Part shown: piece by piece, positions 33,701-46,596 of the stretch
Layout: each line of letters opens with the position of its first letter
Position numbering within the stretch: the first letter of the stretch is position 1
Origin: Pogonophryne albipinna
Taxonomy: Eukaryota; Chordata; Actinopteri; Perciformes; Artedidraconidae
DNA length: 64,000 nt
Direction: 5' to 3'
NCBI GenBank assembly: GCA_028583405.1
Contig: CM053246.1
Location: 25,206,412-25,270,411 of the forward strand
Program-made: the position numbers and the translations under genes
Notes under the pieces: model-generated
What the model saw: the letters and a program-made list of their open reading frames with translations, nothing else
The model's database searches: none
Told to the model about the DNA's origin: nothing

Positions 33701-36700
33701 CGTAGGTTGGTGTACGTGTAAATGTCAATTTCTGTGTGAGAGTACACATCTGAGCCTCTGCTTGTGTGTATGTGCTGGAGAAAGAGAGTGACCACACAGA
33801 AGGCACATTAATCATCCCAGGTTTTTCCCTCTCTCTGCCTCATGTAGTGTGAGTTGAGGCCTGATTGATGGCTCGTGTCTCAGCCTTGATTTCCAACAGA
33901 AATGCTGTAGCCTATTGCCAGGACAGAGACCCCTTGGGGAGTCCCCAGCTTATCCTACAGCCCATACATGTACGTCTCCTGACACTGACTGTGGCTCTTG
34001 CTTATTTATTCCACAGATGGTGGATACACTGTCCGTTTTCTTAAAGCTCCAAAAGGGCAGCGCGTTCTGTTTTAGGAATCATTTAATTAAAGTAAAAGCT
34101 GATATGTAGGTTCTCATACTCGTGAGATCAGATTTATCTGGACAGAGATCACTGCTGTTTAGGAAACAATCTAAATTGCTCATTGATTTGTATTGGTTTT
34201 GTTATCACGTACCATACCAGGATTTGATGTAAGCAAAATTGGCGAGTCCACAGCATTTGAGCTCTCTAGTGCAGCTTTACTTTGAGACAAATTAGACTAT
34301 TGGTACATTTTTCCCAGTAGAGTTTACATGGGGGGCAAGATAAAATTCATAGTTTATGTTAGCTTTTATGTATTTGGTAAGAGCTTCTAGACCACCTACC
34401 TGACTCCATACCACACATTCTTCTGACATGTGATAAGGGATATTTCACAGAAACTAAGTAAAAAAAAAAACGGGTCTAAAACTTCTTGCTTTGTATTATC
34501 TTTTGCAGTTGGCACTTTTACTATGACTAATACAAAAAGACTTGTCAGCTGTAAAATAAGATATCATTTGTATTTCCTGCATTGTTATATTTGCATTAAT
34601 ATAAAAGGAATAATACATTTGTTTTAAACCAGTTTGAAAACCAGATTATGTGGTTTTTTGGGCAATATTTAACAGCACAATTAGCCTGCCCACAATTCCC
34701 TCTTGAATAACTAACCCAGATACGCCATCATTAACATTTAGTCTTTTGTAGTAACGAAAGTTTGTGTCGTAAAGAAACACATTTTGTCCATCACTCTGTC
34801 ACTTTCCTCTTTTTCTTAATAATGCTTTCATTTTAGTTTTTATGTTGAAATCCTCTTGTTGTATGGATAAATGGAGAGTATGGAAAATGTCCATGTCAGC
34901 TTCTACTTTTCCTGTCAGTCCTCCCATAGACCTTAAGTATTACATGACCACTGGACATGTTTATATTGTATGGGAAATAGTTGATGTTGTAGGAATTTCA
35001 GGCCCCTACAGACTTTGTAAAATCAATCCAGGAAAGAACATCGGCTAGTTTTCTTGAATGCAAATGTCTTTGGCCCTCAAAGACAACACAGATAATCTAT
35101 ACAGTAGGTCAAGATGCTGATGTCCTCGATCACTGTTGGCTCTGCCCTGAAATCATTATATATCTTAGTAAATAATAAATATATCTTTGTTAGCTGTGGT
35201 CCTCTTAAAACTGCCGCAGTCATTTTGAAAGACGCTTGCACACGTGTGAATGACTTTTGATGTTTGATGAAAATGTGAACTTTTGCTCCTTTCAACCACA
35301 GCAAAGTAGCAAGATTTCTGTGTTGTGATCTCAAGGATTTTACGGCAGTATTGCCCGGTAGTGGAGATATTTTGTCCATCCTCCCTCCATCTTTTCTCTG
35401 CGTCTCTCTTCAAAAAAAGAGGGCAGCTGAGTGTGATTTCTATGCTGGCCAATACTCCTGTTTGACCTTCGTTTGGAATTCTGCAGCACCTTGTTGTCTG
35501 ATGATTAATAATGCAGACACAGCATTAGTTCACCTCTTTTTAGTTAAGTGTAAGAAAGAGACGGGGGAAGGAAGCAAGGTTGAGCGGGAGAGGAGCATTG
35601 TTTTTGTTTTGCGAGTGTTTTGAGAATCACAATGAGAACAACTATAAAAAGACAGGGAAAGGGAACACCTTAGGGAAAATTGCAGAAGCAAAAATATTTG
35701 GCTAGGAGTTCTAGAGAAAATTGAAGTCAATAGTGCCATGAAAAAAGAAAGCAAATATACAGTCAGACGTGACTGAAGCCTGCCTTTCCTGTTTTCATTC
35801 CCTCTATGGCTGTCTGCTCTGTCGTGTCTCAGTAACTCAGCGTTGTGATTCACCTAACCTTGGTGGCAGAGAGGAAGGTTTCTTTGCGCCTGCCAGTTGT
35901 TCTTGGCACGGCAACGCGAGGGAATGAACCTCAACGCTTTCATGATGAGGCGATTAGCAGATGTCTGAAGAACAGCTCGACGAAACTTTGATATCCCAAG
36001 GACACAGCACCTTTGGGATCTGCGATGGGATGGATATGAGTGAGAAAAATCCGATTTTGAAATAATAAATCATATATTAGAATTTAAAATATATTTGGCT
36101 TAGTGGCCCCAGTGCAGAGAGACAACAATGTAACTTGCAGGAAATAGAAATACAGTGCAATATGACACACAACAGGACATGTAACATGCTAACATTTACA
36201 CACAGGCTTCAAAGCCAGCATTTATATCAGTGTTTACTAGGGCTGAATCAATTCTTTGAGACACTTGTGTAACTTGATAAATAAAAATCAGCGAGCCAAA
36301 CTCTTTGCACTGAGGATTGATTTATCCCCCCCCCCCCCCTCCGCATTAACCCTAATGCACGGATTTGTGGTGCAGTTAATCAACTGTGCGCTGATGAAAC
36401 TGAACAACAAATATGTGTTGAAATCAGCTGGAGGCAAACTACTTAACGCTAGCTTTTAGCAGCTGGTGGTCAGCACAGTCCTGCCATCGAGTTGATAGAG
36501 AATATTATTGTGCAAAATGTAAGTTGAACATTTATTTATCATTAAAATCATATCATTTAATGTGCATTTATGCAGACATAAAAGGACAACATTTAACATT
36601 TTTGACTGCTTTGACTTTTGAATGGACTTACTTTTTGGGTTTGTTCTGGGAAGAAGGTTTGAAAAAAGTTAGTTTTGATCCTTCAGACCATTAATGCAAC

Positions 36701-39700
36701 ATGTAGCACCTAAAAGCAGAAAATGGGCTTATTTTTTTCACGTAATATTATTTTATGCAATTTACGTAATAATAATGTGGATTTTCCTGAAAAAGTAAAA
36801 CCCATTAGTAGCCTTATTTTCTCTTCTGTGTATTTACTATTGCTCCTTAAGAAAGCAACAAATAATTGTTTGATTAATCGATTGATAAGTCTGCAGGATA
36901 CTCAATCATGAAAACAATTGATGCCTGCAATCCAAGTGTGTACTCATGTATTCAGCTCACTGTAACCCAAAAGAGCATGAGACATAACGCAAACTTTATG
37001 GCCTATGTGTGTATGGTCATAACTACATAGAGAAGTCAAATATTTACATTTGTACTGTGTCCTGCCTTCATTGTACAGGTAAATGGACGGTGACAGACGC
37101 TTGTGTCAATGCATGCTGTCACAATTGACTGTTATGGTCTGAGTCGACGTGTCCTGTGAGCAAAGTAACAACTGTCTAGATTTCCAGGAGGAGATGAAGA
37201 ATTTTACCCCGGGATGTCTCAGCCTTGAACATAATCAAGCCTGTCCACTGCCAAGGTAGATGGACTGCTCCAAAGAGAGCGGAATAAAGGTTAGAATGTG
37301 GATTGCAAACCAATTGTAAACGGCACTGTATGCAAGGAGGCGTACCATAACGCCATCATGTTAACTGTTGTTATTGCCTAAATAGTTTCAAGAAAAAAGA
37401 GGGAACAAAAGAGTTAATTATTTGTACATAAATATTTCTAAATATAGCATTTTTGGTATTTTGTTATTGCAAGAGCTTTTCGAAATGGTAACTTGTCAAG
37501 ATAAGCAGATATAGCCACCCTATACTCGTATGTATAACATAATGAATGTGATACAAAATGTCGAGATCCCATTATTCCATGACATTTGAATGCCCATGTA
37601 TCACAATCCCTACCATAACTACATGATTAGATTACAAGGTTGTTCAATAGTCTCCACCCTTGATAATCCCTGAAACAGTCTTTCAAGCGGAAGTCTTTCA
37701 AGTGGCTCTGTGTGCATTTTGGAGTATTTGGCAAGCCTCTTGCTGGGGTTAAATACCTTCTTCCTCCATTGATCTTTTTTTCATGTTTCACTGGCATTGG
37801 TGGGGCCCACAAATTAACTTGATTGAAATGTGGTAGCTGGTACAAGAGGTCAGAAACGGGGTTAACAGCTATCGTGATTAAGCCTCCTTCTCACCCAGCG
37901 TGCCACTCCACAAGAATCACACAAGCGTATCCCACCAGGTATGAGGTGACGAGTATGCAAAATGCTTAAACAGCTTCTCATCCAGGCATTTCCACTCTGA
38001 GTCAGGCTCTCACTCCCAATTGTATCAGCATGAGAGGAGAGGGGAACTCAAGCATTGACACATACAAGTGTACACAAGCAGTACACGCACACACCTATCT
38101 CAGCCTCAAGGTCAGGCAGTATTGGCAAATGGTAAGATAAAAACAGCTCTGGCAGCCATGGAGTAGTCCGAGATAACATCACCTTGAGCACTACATGACA
38201 CCGAAAAGCGGCTATGTATTTGGCTATGTATTTATTTATATATTGGTGCTTTTTCCTTTTTAAAGATCCTGTCTTCTTTTCATGATATTGAGACAAATTG
38301 CGTCGTGGCCATGACAGCTACTCTGCTGATTAACTCTTCACGGATGGCTTTTTATCTGTTGGCATTTGATGTACGACATCTCTGTAAGGGCTACGGTCGA
38401 ATGCAATCACGGGCCCTTTCATTGCAGGGGCTCCCCTTGGATTGCCTGCTAGTTCTCGAGGGAGGCCATCCCTCAGAAAATATTGACTGTTGGACAGTGA
38501 GCGCCTGTGTGTGTATCAGGACAGGCTGCTTTAGAGAGAAATTGCAAATGTCTTTGTGTGTGAGTGTACGTGTGTTGTGCCTGTCTGTCTCCATGTACTA
38601 ATGGAGAAATAGGAGGACAGAGCCACACAGAGGGCAATGGTCAGTCGTCTTGTGGAAGGGAGAGAGGAAAATTCCCTTTTCCTCTATGCATTGCTCCCAA
38701 ATGCACCCGCTCTCCAGTCTGTTTTCCCTCACTGTTGATAGCCTACACTTCTAGATGTGTGAGATATTTCAAAGAGTTACAGCTCACCTTCTGCATTCTT
38801 ATCCTTCAGCAAATGTCTCTTTTACCGACCAAGCAGGCCTTTCTAATCCTTTTAACATGCCTCATTCATGGAAACTGCATTAACATTGTCATGGGAAAAA
38901 CAAGGCCTCATTCTTGTTCTCATCCACCATTTTCTGTGAGTTTTTCTTTTTCAAATTTTCTGAGAAGTGTCAGGGTTGCTTGACTGAGGGCTACTTTCAC
39001 AGATCAAAGCATAGCGTCCCCAGGGTAAATGTTTATACTCTTGTCTGCTGTTTATGTCTTAAAACAGTAATGTGCAAGATAAAGTGCATTGAGTAGTTTT
39101 AATATGCCTGTTACCGAATATAATAAAACAGCACCAGTGGGACTGAAATATTTCCCTCAAAGACATTTCCAACATGGTGAAAGGTTATGCTCTGTCACCC
39201 AAAAGTCACCCAGCTTCCAGAAGGATGCCTAGTGGGATGTGGACCTTTTGACTACCTTTATAGGTCACACTTGTCATGCACAGTCCCATGCTGATACTGA
39301 ACTGAATATCAAGTGACAGTCATATGAGGAGTGTCAAGGGTTAATCTATCGTTTGGGTTCATGTTAAAAAAGGGTCAGCTTAAGGTTGTGGTAATGCCGA
39401 AAAAATAGATCCCCTGTTTGACTAATGGCCATGTTTTTTGGTTTGCAACAATGCGGCAACATAGTACAGGCACGTTTGTACTTTCATATGTTGGAGCATG
39501 GACAACAAGATGTTTGGCTTCTTATTTAGATCTTGCGTTTTAGGAGCTGCATTTGCAGGTTGTCTTCAGAAAAAAACGAATAGTTAGCTTGGGTCAACAT
39601 CCAAGTAACTTGGACTCGTTAAACCGCTGTTCATCTTGTTGATGGACATCTGATCATTGGTCGTTTTAAAAGGCAATGTCCAATAGCATCTTTTTTTGTT

Positions 39701-42390
39701 TACTTTTTTAGTTTAATAATCGTTCAACTTTCTGTTAAAGGCCTGTTTTGCACATATAAGTATAGTATGTGAGAACAGGGTGTTATAATTGTTCAAATAT
39801 GTTGAATGAAAGACACCAAAGCCCCTGCATCCACAAATGGATTGAACCACCACCTATACACAACAGGAAAATGCTTGTAAAGCCACACTTAATATGTTAT
39901 TGTATGGTTCAGGGGATATTTAAACCTGCACAACTGCTCCTCAATCAGGAGTATGATGCTCTACCTGCTTGTTCAGTGTACATTTATCAGGTCAAGAACA
40001 TCAGCATATTGCCAAAACAGTGAAACTCAAAGGAGCTGTTAGGATACACATGGGGCTAACGGCTGGGGCATGAAAGTGGCCAAGAGGTAAATACGGTTGA
40101 ATTGAAGTGGAAAAACAGTTGTATTTGCTTAAATGAAGCCTCAGACAGCTGGTGTAAGTTTATCTTACAAAGACACAGTCACTAGCTAACACACATTAAT
40201 CCCCACCAGTGCGATGAGCTTTCTGCTTGAATGACAGTAATTATCGCTTCAGTCTTGACGTGGAGACACCAACACTCTTGATGTCTTTGTTGAAACTGAA
40301 GTGAGAGCCCTTTATCAATCGCCCACACAAACCCTACACTGCACAACACACTTGTCGTGCTAGATGTGCATTTCATTGCATTTTTGTGTTAACTCAACAT
40401 TAATGAGAGATCATTTATAGGAGATATCTAATAACATATAAAGATAGAGATATAGCGTATACCAGTGTTTGAGTCTGGCACTGACTTTCCTAATATTTCT
40501 ATATACTGAGTATAACTCTTTTACACTGACATCATTCTGTCAGACAAGTATTGCATAACTGTCAAGCCTTTAGGAAGCAGGATTTAACTTCTGAGGTATC
40601 CATGTCAAACACTTTTCAACTATGTTTTTTTATGTCCTGATTTATAGAACAAAAACCTCTTTCGACCCAAAAAGATCAGTCAAAAGAAATCCCCACATAG
40701 TTGAAAGCACACTTAACCCCACATATCAAACCAGATATCAGGTCCATCCATCTGGTGTCTCTGGAGGAAGGTTAGAGGAAGGCTGGACAGGAGAGCAAGG
40801 TCACGCCTCCTATTATTGCCTGGGAGCTTGGGCTAAAAACATCTCTTTGCCCTGTGCAGAGTGGAATAGTATGTCATGTAGCGACTCTGCCTCGCTCAAG
40901 CGATGGGAGCATGTTCGGGAAAAAATCAAGGTCTTGCCCTTTTTAACCATGTTCCTCTGCTCCTGGGTAGCAGCCCCTGGGGTAGATAATAATGGAGTAA
41001 TCCTCGTATCTGTTGCTGCTTCCCTCACCCTCACAGATCATTTTTCTTCTGGTGTATCATTCCATACTGAGCTGGCACAGTACTGAATGTTTTCCCATTT
41101 GACTTTTGTGCACAGTTTGGCTCAGTTCAGATTACAATCGTGACATTCTATGAAAATGAGAATTTATGCAACCATTTTCAGAGAAAAGTCAGATTATATT
41201 ATTACTGTACCATACCAAGAGAATTCGTAAATACAATTTTTAATTGAATGAAAAGTGCAACATTAGATGTCTGTGAACACTAAAAATAAACTAAATCATT
41301 TAAACAGAGAAACATTTTCTCCCTTTTCCTGTGTGGAAAAAAGGTGATTATATGGTCGATAACATACACCATTCACCATAATTATCATGACAGAAAATCA
41401 CTGGCACACAGGCATGCACTTAGTAGTAGCTTACACCATACCCTACAAAGCTACACACATTGGCACACATGTTGGCTGTGTGTTGGACAGGGTGTGTGAA
41501 AGGTGCCCTGCTGTGTGGTTAGTGACAAAGACTATTTCTGTACTCGCTCTCAGACAGAGAGACGAGCAGGATGTGAAGGAGATGAACTCTCATCACACTG
41601 TGCTAAATAGCACCATGGGGCACACACCACACCTAACATTAGAATGCTCCTTTCTAAAGCTGTCATACCTTTGGGCTACCCGTCTGCAGCCACTGAAAGG
41701 TCATGTAGGACCCACGGGTACATGTGCAAGTCTTAAAAGCTGATGCATAGGATTTTTGTTTCATCTTTTTCTTTTTCTGAGAAGGTCAATTTAGTGTAAA
41801 TGTTCTTTTTCAGCAATAATTAATACCAAAATATCAAATGTTGTATCAGACTTCTTTAATGGACCAGTAAATGACTAAATGCTGTTCAGGCATGAGTTTA
41901 AATTTCGAAGTTCTCTTAACCTGGCAGTTGAGAGGTGTATTATTACATTTAAAAAACAGTTTGTAGGTGATGCCAGCTCATTATTTCATAGCATAGCTGA
42001 TCGTTAAATCTAAGTTATTTCTTGTACTTTACATTATTGTGTTTAAAAGTGTTGTCCAATACAATGATTCTCCCATGTCTGTCATGTATTGTAGATATTC
42101 ATTTCAGCTGCTGCTACTTTCCATTCTCCTGTCCTGTTCAACAAAAAAGTGTTGAACAAATCACCTTCTTAGCCAGCTGACTGTTAAATAAATATGGCAT
42201 GAACTTATTTTGTCTTAATGTAAACAAGTTGTAAATATTACCTCACTGTGATGATGGGTTGTAGAGAAAACTACCCTGCGGTGTTGATAGCTTTCAAGCT
42301 AATGGCAACACCAGCTCTGCATCTTTCCTTCTGTACCATGATATGTGTATGTATTTTAATGTTTATTATGTTTGTATATGTACATGTATG
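30749..42390. other. Long intervening sequence, no gene recognised
   Basis: About 11.6 kb of AT-rich DNA. It includes a C14 run at 36326-36339 and GT- or GA-rich patches (about 30950-31110). A 154-codon open frame at 40622-41086 has no recognisable domain and no clear splice or promoter context. I see no terminal inverted repeats or LINE motifs here. Confidence 0.45.
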
Positions 42391-42460
42391 CGGAACTGCG
42401 GGATGGAGTCCAGAACAGATTTCCTTACGGGACAATAAAGTATATCGTATCGTATCGTAC
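42391..42460 (+). mobile_element. LINE 3' tail remnant with (TATCG)n end
   Basis: GGAACTGCGGGATGGAGTCC, then AGATTTCCTTACGGGACAAT, AAAGTA and three TATCG units. The pattern 'CAAATTTCCCxxCGGGACAATAAAGTA + short tandem repeat' is a common 3' end of fish non-LTR elements. The 5' limit is unclear; related 3' UTR may extend back to about 42340. Confidence 0.65.
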
Positions 42461-42602
42461 GTTCTAAGTGTGTGAAAACCCAGCTAAAAAAGGAATCTCA
42501 GAGGTCTTCCTCAACGGTGAATTCAGCTGCCTCTGACAAGTGCTGAGTAATTATGTTCTGATATACACATTTGAAATAGGTTGGAAAAGTGGAGATTTTT
42601 TC

Positions 42603-43813
42603 ATATATTCACCATTCACCGATTAACAGAAAACAGTGTGTTTTGGTCAACAGTGACAAATCGCCCTACCTTGTCAACCCTGTTGGGGTTCCACAAGGTT
42701 CCAATTTTTGGACCATTACTGTTTTCACTGTACATAAATTACTTGCCTAATGTATGTCCTGAGTTGATTGTGCAAATGTATGCCGATGATGCGGTAATCT
42801 TTGTACACGGGAAGAACACTGAAATTATCTCATCTTGTCTCGCAAAAGCTTTGGACAAGGTTCAACACTGGCTGAACAACATTTGCTTACAGTTCAACGT
42901 AAAAAAACCAGTATGCATGATGTTCAGTAACCGACCAGTCAAAATCGAAGGATCCAAATCTAAACGGAGCAGAAATAGAACTAGTCTCCCAGTTCAAGTA
43001 TCTTGGAGTCATACTGGACTCGAACTTGACTTTTCAGAAACATATCAAGAAAGTATCCAATACCATTAAATTCAACTTGCAACATTTTAAACAAATTAGA
43101 CGTTTCTTAACTGTCAATGCTGCAAAGTCATACCTCCACTGCATGATTATATCCTTTATTCAATACTGTTTTACAAACTGGTCGTTTGCTTGCGCCACAA
43201 ACCTGAAACCAATAGAACAGCTGTACAAGAGAGCTATCAAGGTATTTGACAGAAAGCCACATTCATACCACCACTGTACCATCCTTGAATACAATTTCTT
43301 AAGTTTTGAAAATGTTAAGTCTTTTAAAAGTATGTGTTTTTTTTATAAATGTTTACATGGACTGGCCCCCCCTCCCTTAGGGGAATTCATCCACAAAAAA
43401 CACACTGGACGCTGTACCAGGTCAGAAACCAGAAGAGACTGTGAGTTCCACTGTAGACGGACCACTTTTGGACAACATGTCTCTCCGTTAAAGGCAGCTC
43501 ACTCTGGAATAGCATCCCAACTGAGATACGGGATTGTCCCACTCTCAATAGCTTCAAAGGTCAACTCAAAGAATGGTTGAGAAACAAACAAGGCAAGGCA
43601 AGGCAAGTTTATTTATATAGCACCTTTCAACACAAGGCAATTCAAAGTGCTTTACAAAAAACGAAAGACATTAAGAAAATGGCATTTAAAATCAGTCATT
43701 AAAAGGAAAAGATAATAAAATAAACATTAAAAGAAAAAATACATGGATAAAAGTTACAGTGCAGTTTAAGATGTGAATAGTTCAATTAAAAACAGACGTG
43801 CAATCACCGCTAA
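42603..43813 (+). pseudogene. LINE reverse transcriptase C-terminal half, frameshifted and interrupted
   Basis: Motifs in order are NPVGVPQGS (about 42675), then after a frame change at a T-run near 42700 GPLLFSLYINYLP and MYADDAVIFVHGK (catalytic Asp-Asp near 42783). After a second frame change near 42960-43020 comes LTFQKHIKKVSNTIKFNL, then YLHCMIISFIQYCFTNWSFA and FFYKCLHGLAPPP. A third change precedes LWNSIPTEIRDCPTLNSFKG. The last codons continue across the nested insertion to a TAA at 43811-43813. At least three frameshifts: non-functional. Confidence 0.8.
43591..43790 (-). mobile_element. Nested LINE/SINE tail insertion, minus strand
   Basis: It opens with three AAGGC pentamers, then AAGTTTATTTATATAGCACC. 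Read on the minus strand this is a 3' end: GCACTTTGAATTGCCTTGTG, then TGAAAGGTGCTATATAAATA and (CTTGC)n. The host LINE reading resumes on its right side, and AAAC-like bases occur on both sides as a possible short target duplication. The same family is present on the plus strand at 8686-8724. Confidence 0.75.
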
Positions 43814-44180
43814 ATGCACTTTAACACAGGGGTATCTCCTCTTGCACTTTAGGTACCTCTTGTATCTTCTCTTGCACTTTATATGTCGTTGCTGCTATAT
43901 TGTATTACCATGTCATAAATACTTGTATATGCAGCTCTTGCTCTTTTGCACTTTTTGCATATCATGTATTTTGTTTTTGCTATGTTTGTAAAATGTACAT
44001 TTGTAAAATGTTTTATGTGAGGGACTGCGGATGGAAATAAGCTCAAAGCTAAATCTGGCACTGTTACGCTTGATACATTTTAATGTTTTAAGTGTTCATT
44101 ACTGTGCATTGTCCCTGCCAAATAAACGATTACAAAATAAATAAATAGGCATAAACTTGGCTCAACACTGCCTTGCTATA

Positions 44181-44897
44181 GAGTGGTGCAGTGACGAGTC
44201 CTAAAATCTGGAAGTGAGTTAGCATTTTACCACTACCGCTTCCCTCGTCTCAGAGTCAATGGGATTTCTCCATAGGATTTTGGAAAATAGCTCGAAATAA
44301 GGTCTGTGGTTGACACAAATTTAAGAGACGGATCACATTTTGTTCTACAACATTAAATACATCAGCAATGACCCCACTGGTGATGTTTGAAGAGTTTACG
44401 TGTCTGAAAAACGATGGTTGTTAACAAATGGCTGAATAGGACTACAGAAGTTGACGAGGACACAGTACGTCATTACACCAACATGTAAACACTCCCACTA
44501 AGTTTGTTTTCCCTGTGCTGCTTGAAAGCAAGTATCTGCACTCCTGCAAACTGTTAAAACAAAAGCTTCAACTTGTACAATTTTGAATCTGTATTTTTGA
44601 ATATCGATCCTAAGTTGGCGTGACGTTGAAGCAGCGACCCTGCTGTAGTTCGTTTATAGCATAACGTTAGCATTTTGCTTCTGGCGATTAGATTTATGAT
44701 TCGAAATTATAAAAGTAGGATAGACATGTGGATATTATCCGGCTGAACAAAACGTGCATTTATCAAATGGGTTCGCTTTCCACAGACCTTATTTCGAGCT
44801 ATTTTCCAAAATCCTATGGAGAAATCCCAATGCTTTTTTGTCGAGGGAACCCATGCGCAGCTTATTTCCGGGTAAATACGTCATCCCTGCACCACTC
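44181..44897. mobile_element. Non-autonomous TIR element flanked by TATA, family not identified
   Basis: The ends GAGTGGTGCAG and CTGCACCACTC are perfect inverted repeats, flanked by TATA (44177-44180 and 44898-44901). Farther in, a 49-base segment at 44261-44309 (GGGATTTCTCCATAGGATTT...) is inverted exactly or nearly so at 44780-44828. Between them the arms are more diverged. Total about 717 bp, with no coding capacity. The target duplication could be TATA or TA, so the superfamily is left open. Confidence 0.75.
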
Positions 44898-44901
44898 TAT
44901 A

Positions 44902-46592
44902 GAGTCCTCTTAACATAGGTTTGAAAAAGGTTTAACAATGTTATCTTAACTAACTTACTGCAAATGCAAATAATGCTTGACATTTATGTTGCTAGGAAAA
45001 CTGTGTATTGTAAACATCCATTGGCGTTTGCGTTCTTCCTGTTCCATCTTTGACCAGGTTATTATCTTGGTATTCACTGCCATATTCCCCAAAATTAGTG
45101 AGTAAATGATTCCACTCTCATTCGACTATGTGTTCACTTGTAATTCTATCTCCTTCAGACTCTAAATGTGTGTTCATCAGGTCACTGAGTCTTCATTTCT
45201 AAGCAATGAAAACTTAATTCAAAGTGACAGGAATGACGTCTACCTCCCATTTGTTGTGGACATTTTGGATCTCTATTCTCCTTACCATAGCACAGGATCT
45301 TCATACCATACCCACAATGCCATTCTATCCTTACCAGCACTTCCTGGGTGTACTCAGCCAGAATGTAATATCCTATCACAGAAAATAATGTGAAAGAGGT
45401 GGGTGATGGGGGGGACATAAAGAGATAAAGTGTTATTTGGAGGAGGAAGAGTGGGGCCCATTTGTCAAGTTGTTATCAGTAGCATCCCAAAATATATCAG
45501 AGTCAATAACAAGACTGGCTGTACATTGACAGAGAAGCCTCTAATGTGAATCTGTAATTTCCCCACCAGACATCAATGTCTGTGCATCAGTTCTAAATAT
45601 ATTATGGCTTCCTTTTGGCCAGTATTAGGGAGACACAGAGGGGACACCAGCAACATGAGTGGAATACCAACTAAGTGGAGCCCGGATGCATCAATTGCAA
45701 GAGAGTTTAGACACAACAGAGTGTTTGAAGAACCATTATTGAATTTGGAGATAATGTGGCGAAGATGAAACACTGGCTGATCAGACGGCTATTAGGTGCA
45801 TCCTGACGCTACTTGTTTAAAGTGCTTTTTCGCTCAGCTCTCCTCTCACATGCTCTTTTAAGTGTATTCATATTGAATGTTGGGAGATACACATCTTTAA
45901 ATAGAACAGTGTGTGTAGGAAGGGCACTTGTGAAGGAGGGCTGTGGAGAAACACAAGTTGATCTTTGATGTTTGTGTTTTACTTAACCCTGCAAAATAAG
46001 CCTTGACAAGATTCCAGGATCGATAAATCTCCAGGGAGAAGAAAAGATCAAATATGGGCCCGTGCTTTCGCTCACTTCCACTTTTTTCATTCTTTTTCAC
46101 AATCCCACAATGGCGCTCCCATATGTGCGCCTGTGAAACCCCAAGGACCAAGCCTCTGCTCATTGGCTCCTGTTGCATTTTCAACCGTGCCCGGCAGCCG
46201 CTTCCATAACATAATGATTACTGTTTTAGAAAAGTGTCTCCTGGGGATGGGGAAGCAAAGCTGAGGTTGAAAGATGATGTTCCCACACAATTATAAGAGG
46301 ATGGTGTAGGATCCCTCCCCCTTCCCTCTTCTCTGCATCCCTTGGTCAGCTGACAAAAGGAAGGTGAAACATGCTTGCTGTTAGCAGTAGATTCAAAGTT
46401 GTGGTTGGAGTCAGCAAGGTGTGCCAAGTATCACAGCTGCATCCTGCAATCGATGACCTGGCTACCAGAGAGCTGGGATCAATGCTGGCCTCCCTGTTTA
46501 CACTGCAGGCTTCTCTTGCTTTTACCTCATGGGCGACAGTCCTCTTTTTACTCTTTGCTGAGCCTAGGTGTTGGGATTAGTTGCAGCATAAT
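44902..46592. other. Intervening sequence, no gene recognised
   Basis: No transposon ends, exons or RNA genes that I can support. Confidence 0.45.
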
Positions 46593-46596
46593 TTAA

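Larger units (their letters stand above)
42595..44154 (+). mobile_element. Decayed 5'-truncated LINE with a nested insertion
   Basis: The copy begins within the reverse transcriptase, just before the VPQGS motif. It continues through the RT C-terminus and a 3' UTR (TGAGGGACTGCGGATGGAAA) to an AAATAAATAAATAG end near 44154. A ~200-bp second element is inserted at 43591-43790, a few codons before the ORF's stop. Homology is of the jockey/CR1 group; the exact clade is uncertain. It is older than the LINE at 12227, judged by the density of frame breaks. Confidence 0.8.

Noticed and set aside
40622..41086. 154-codon plus-strand open frame as a gene
   Set aside because: No recognisable domain, no promoter or splice context, and a comparable minus-strand frame overlaps it; length alone is not enough in a 64-kb window.
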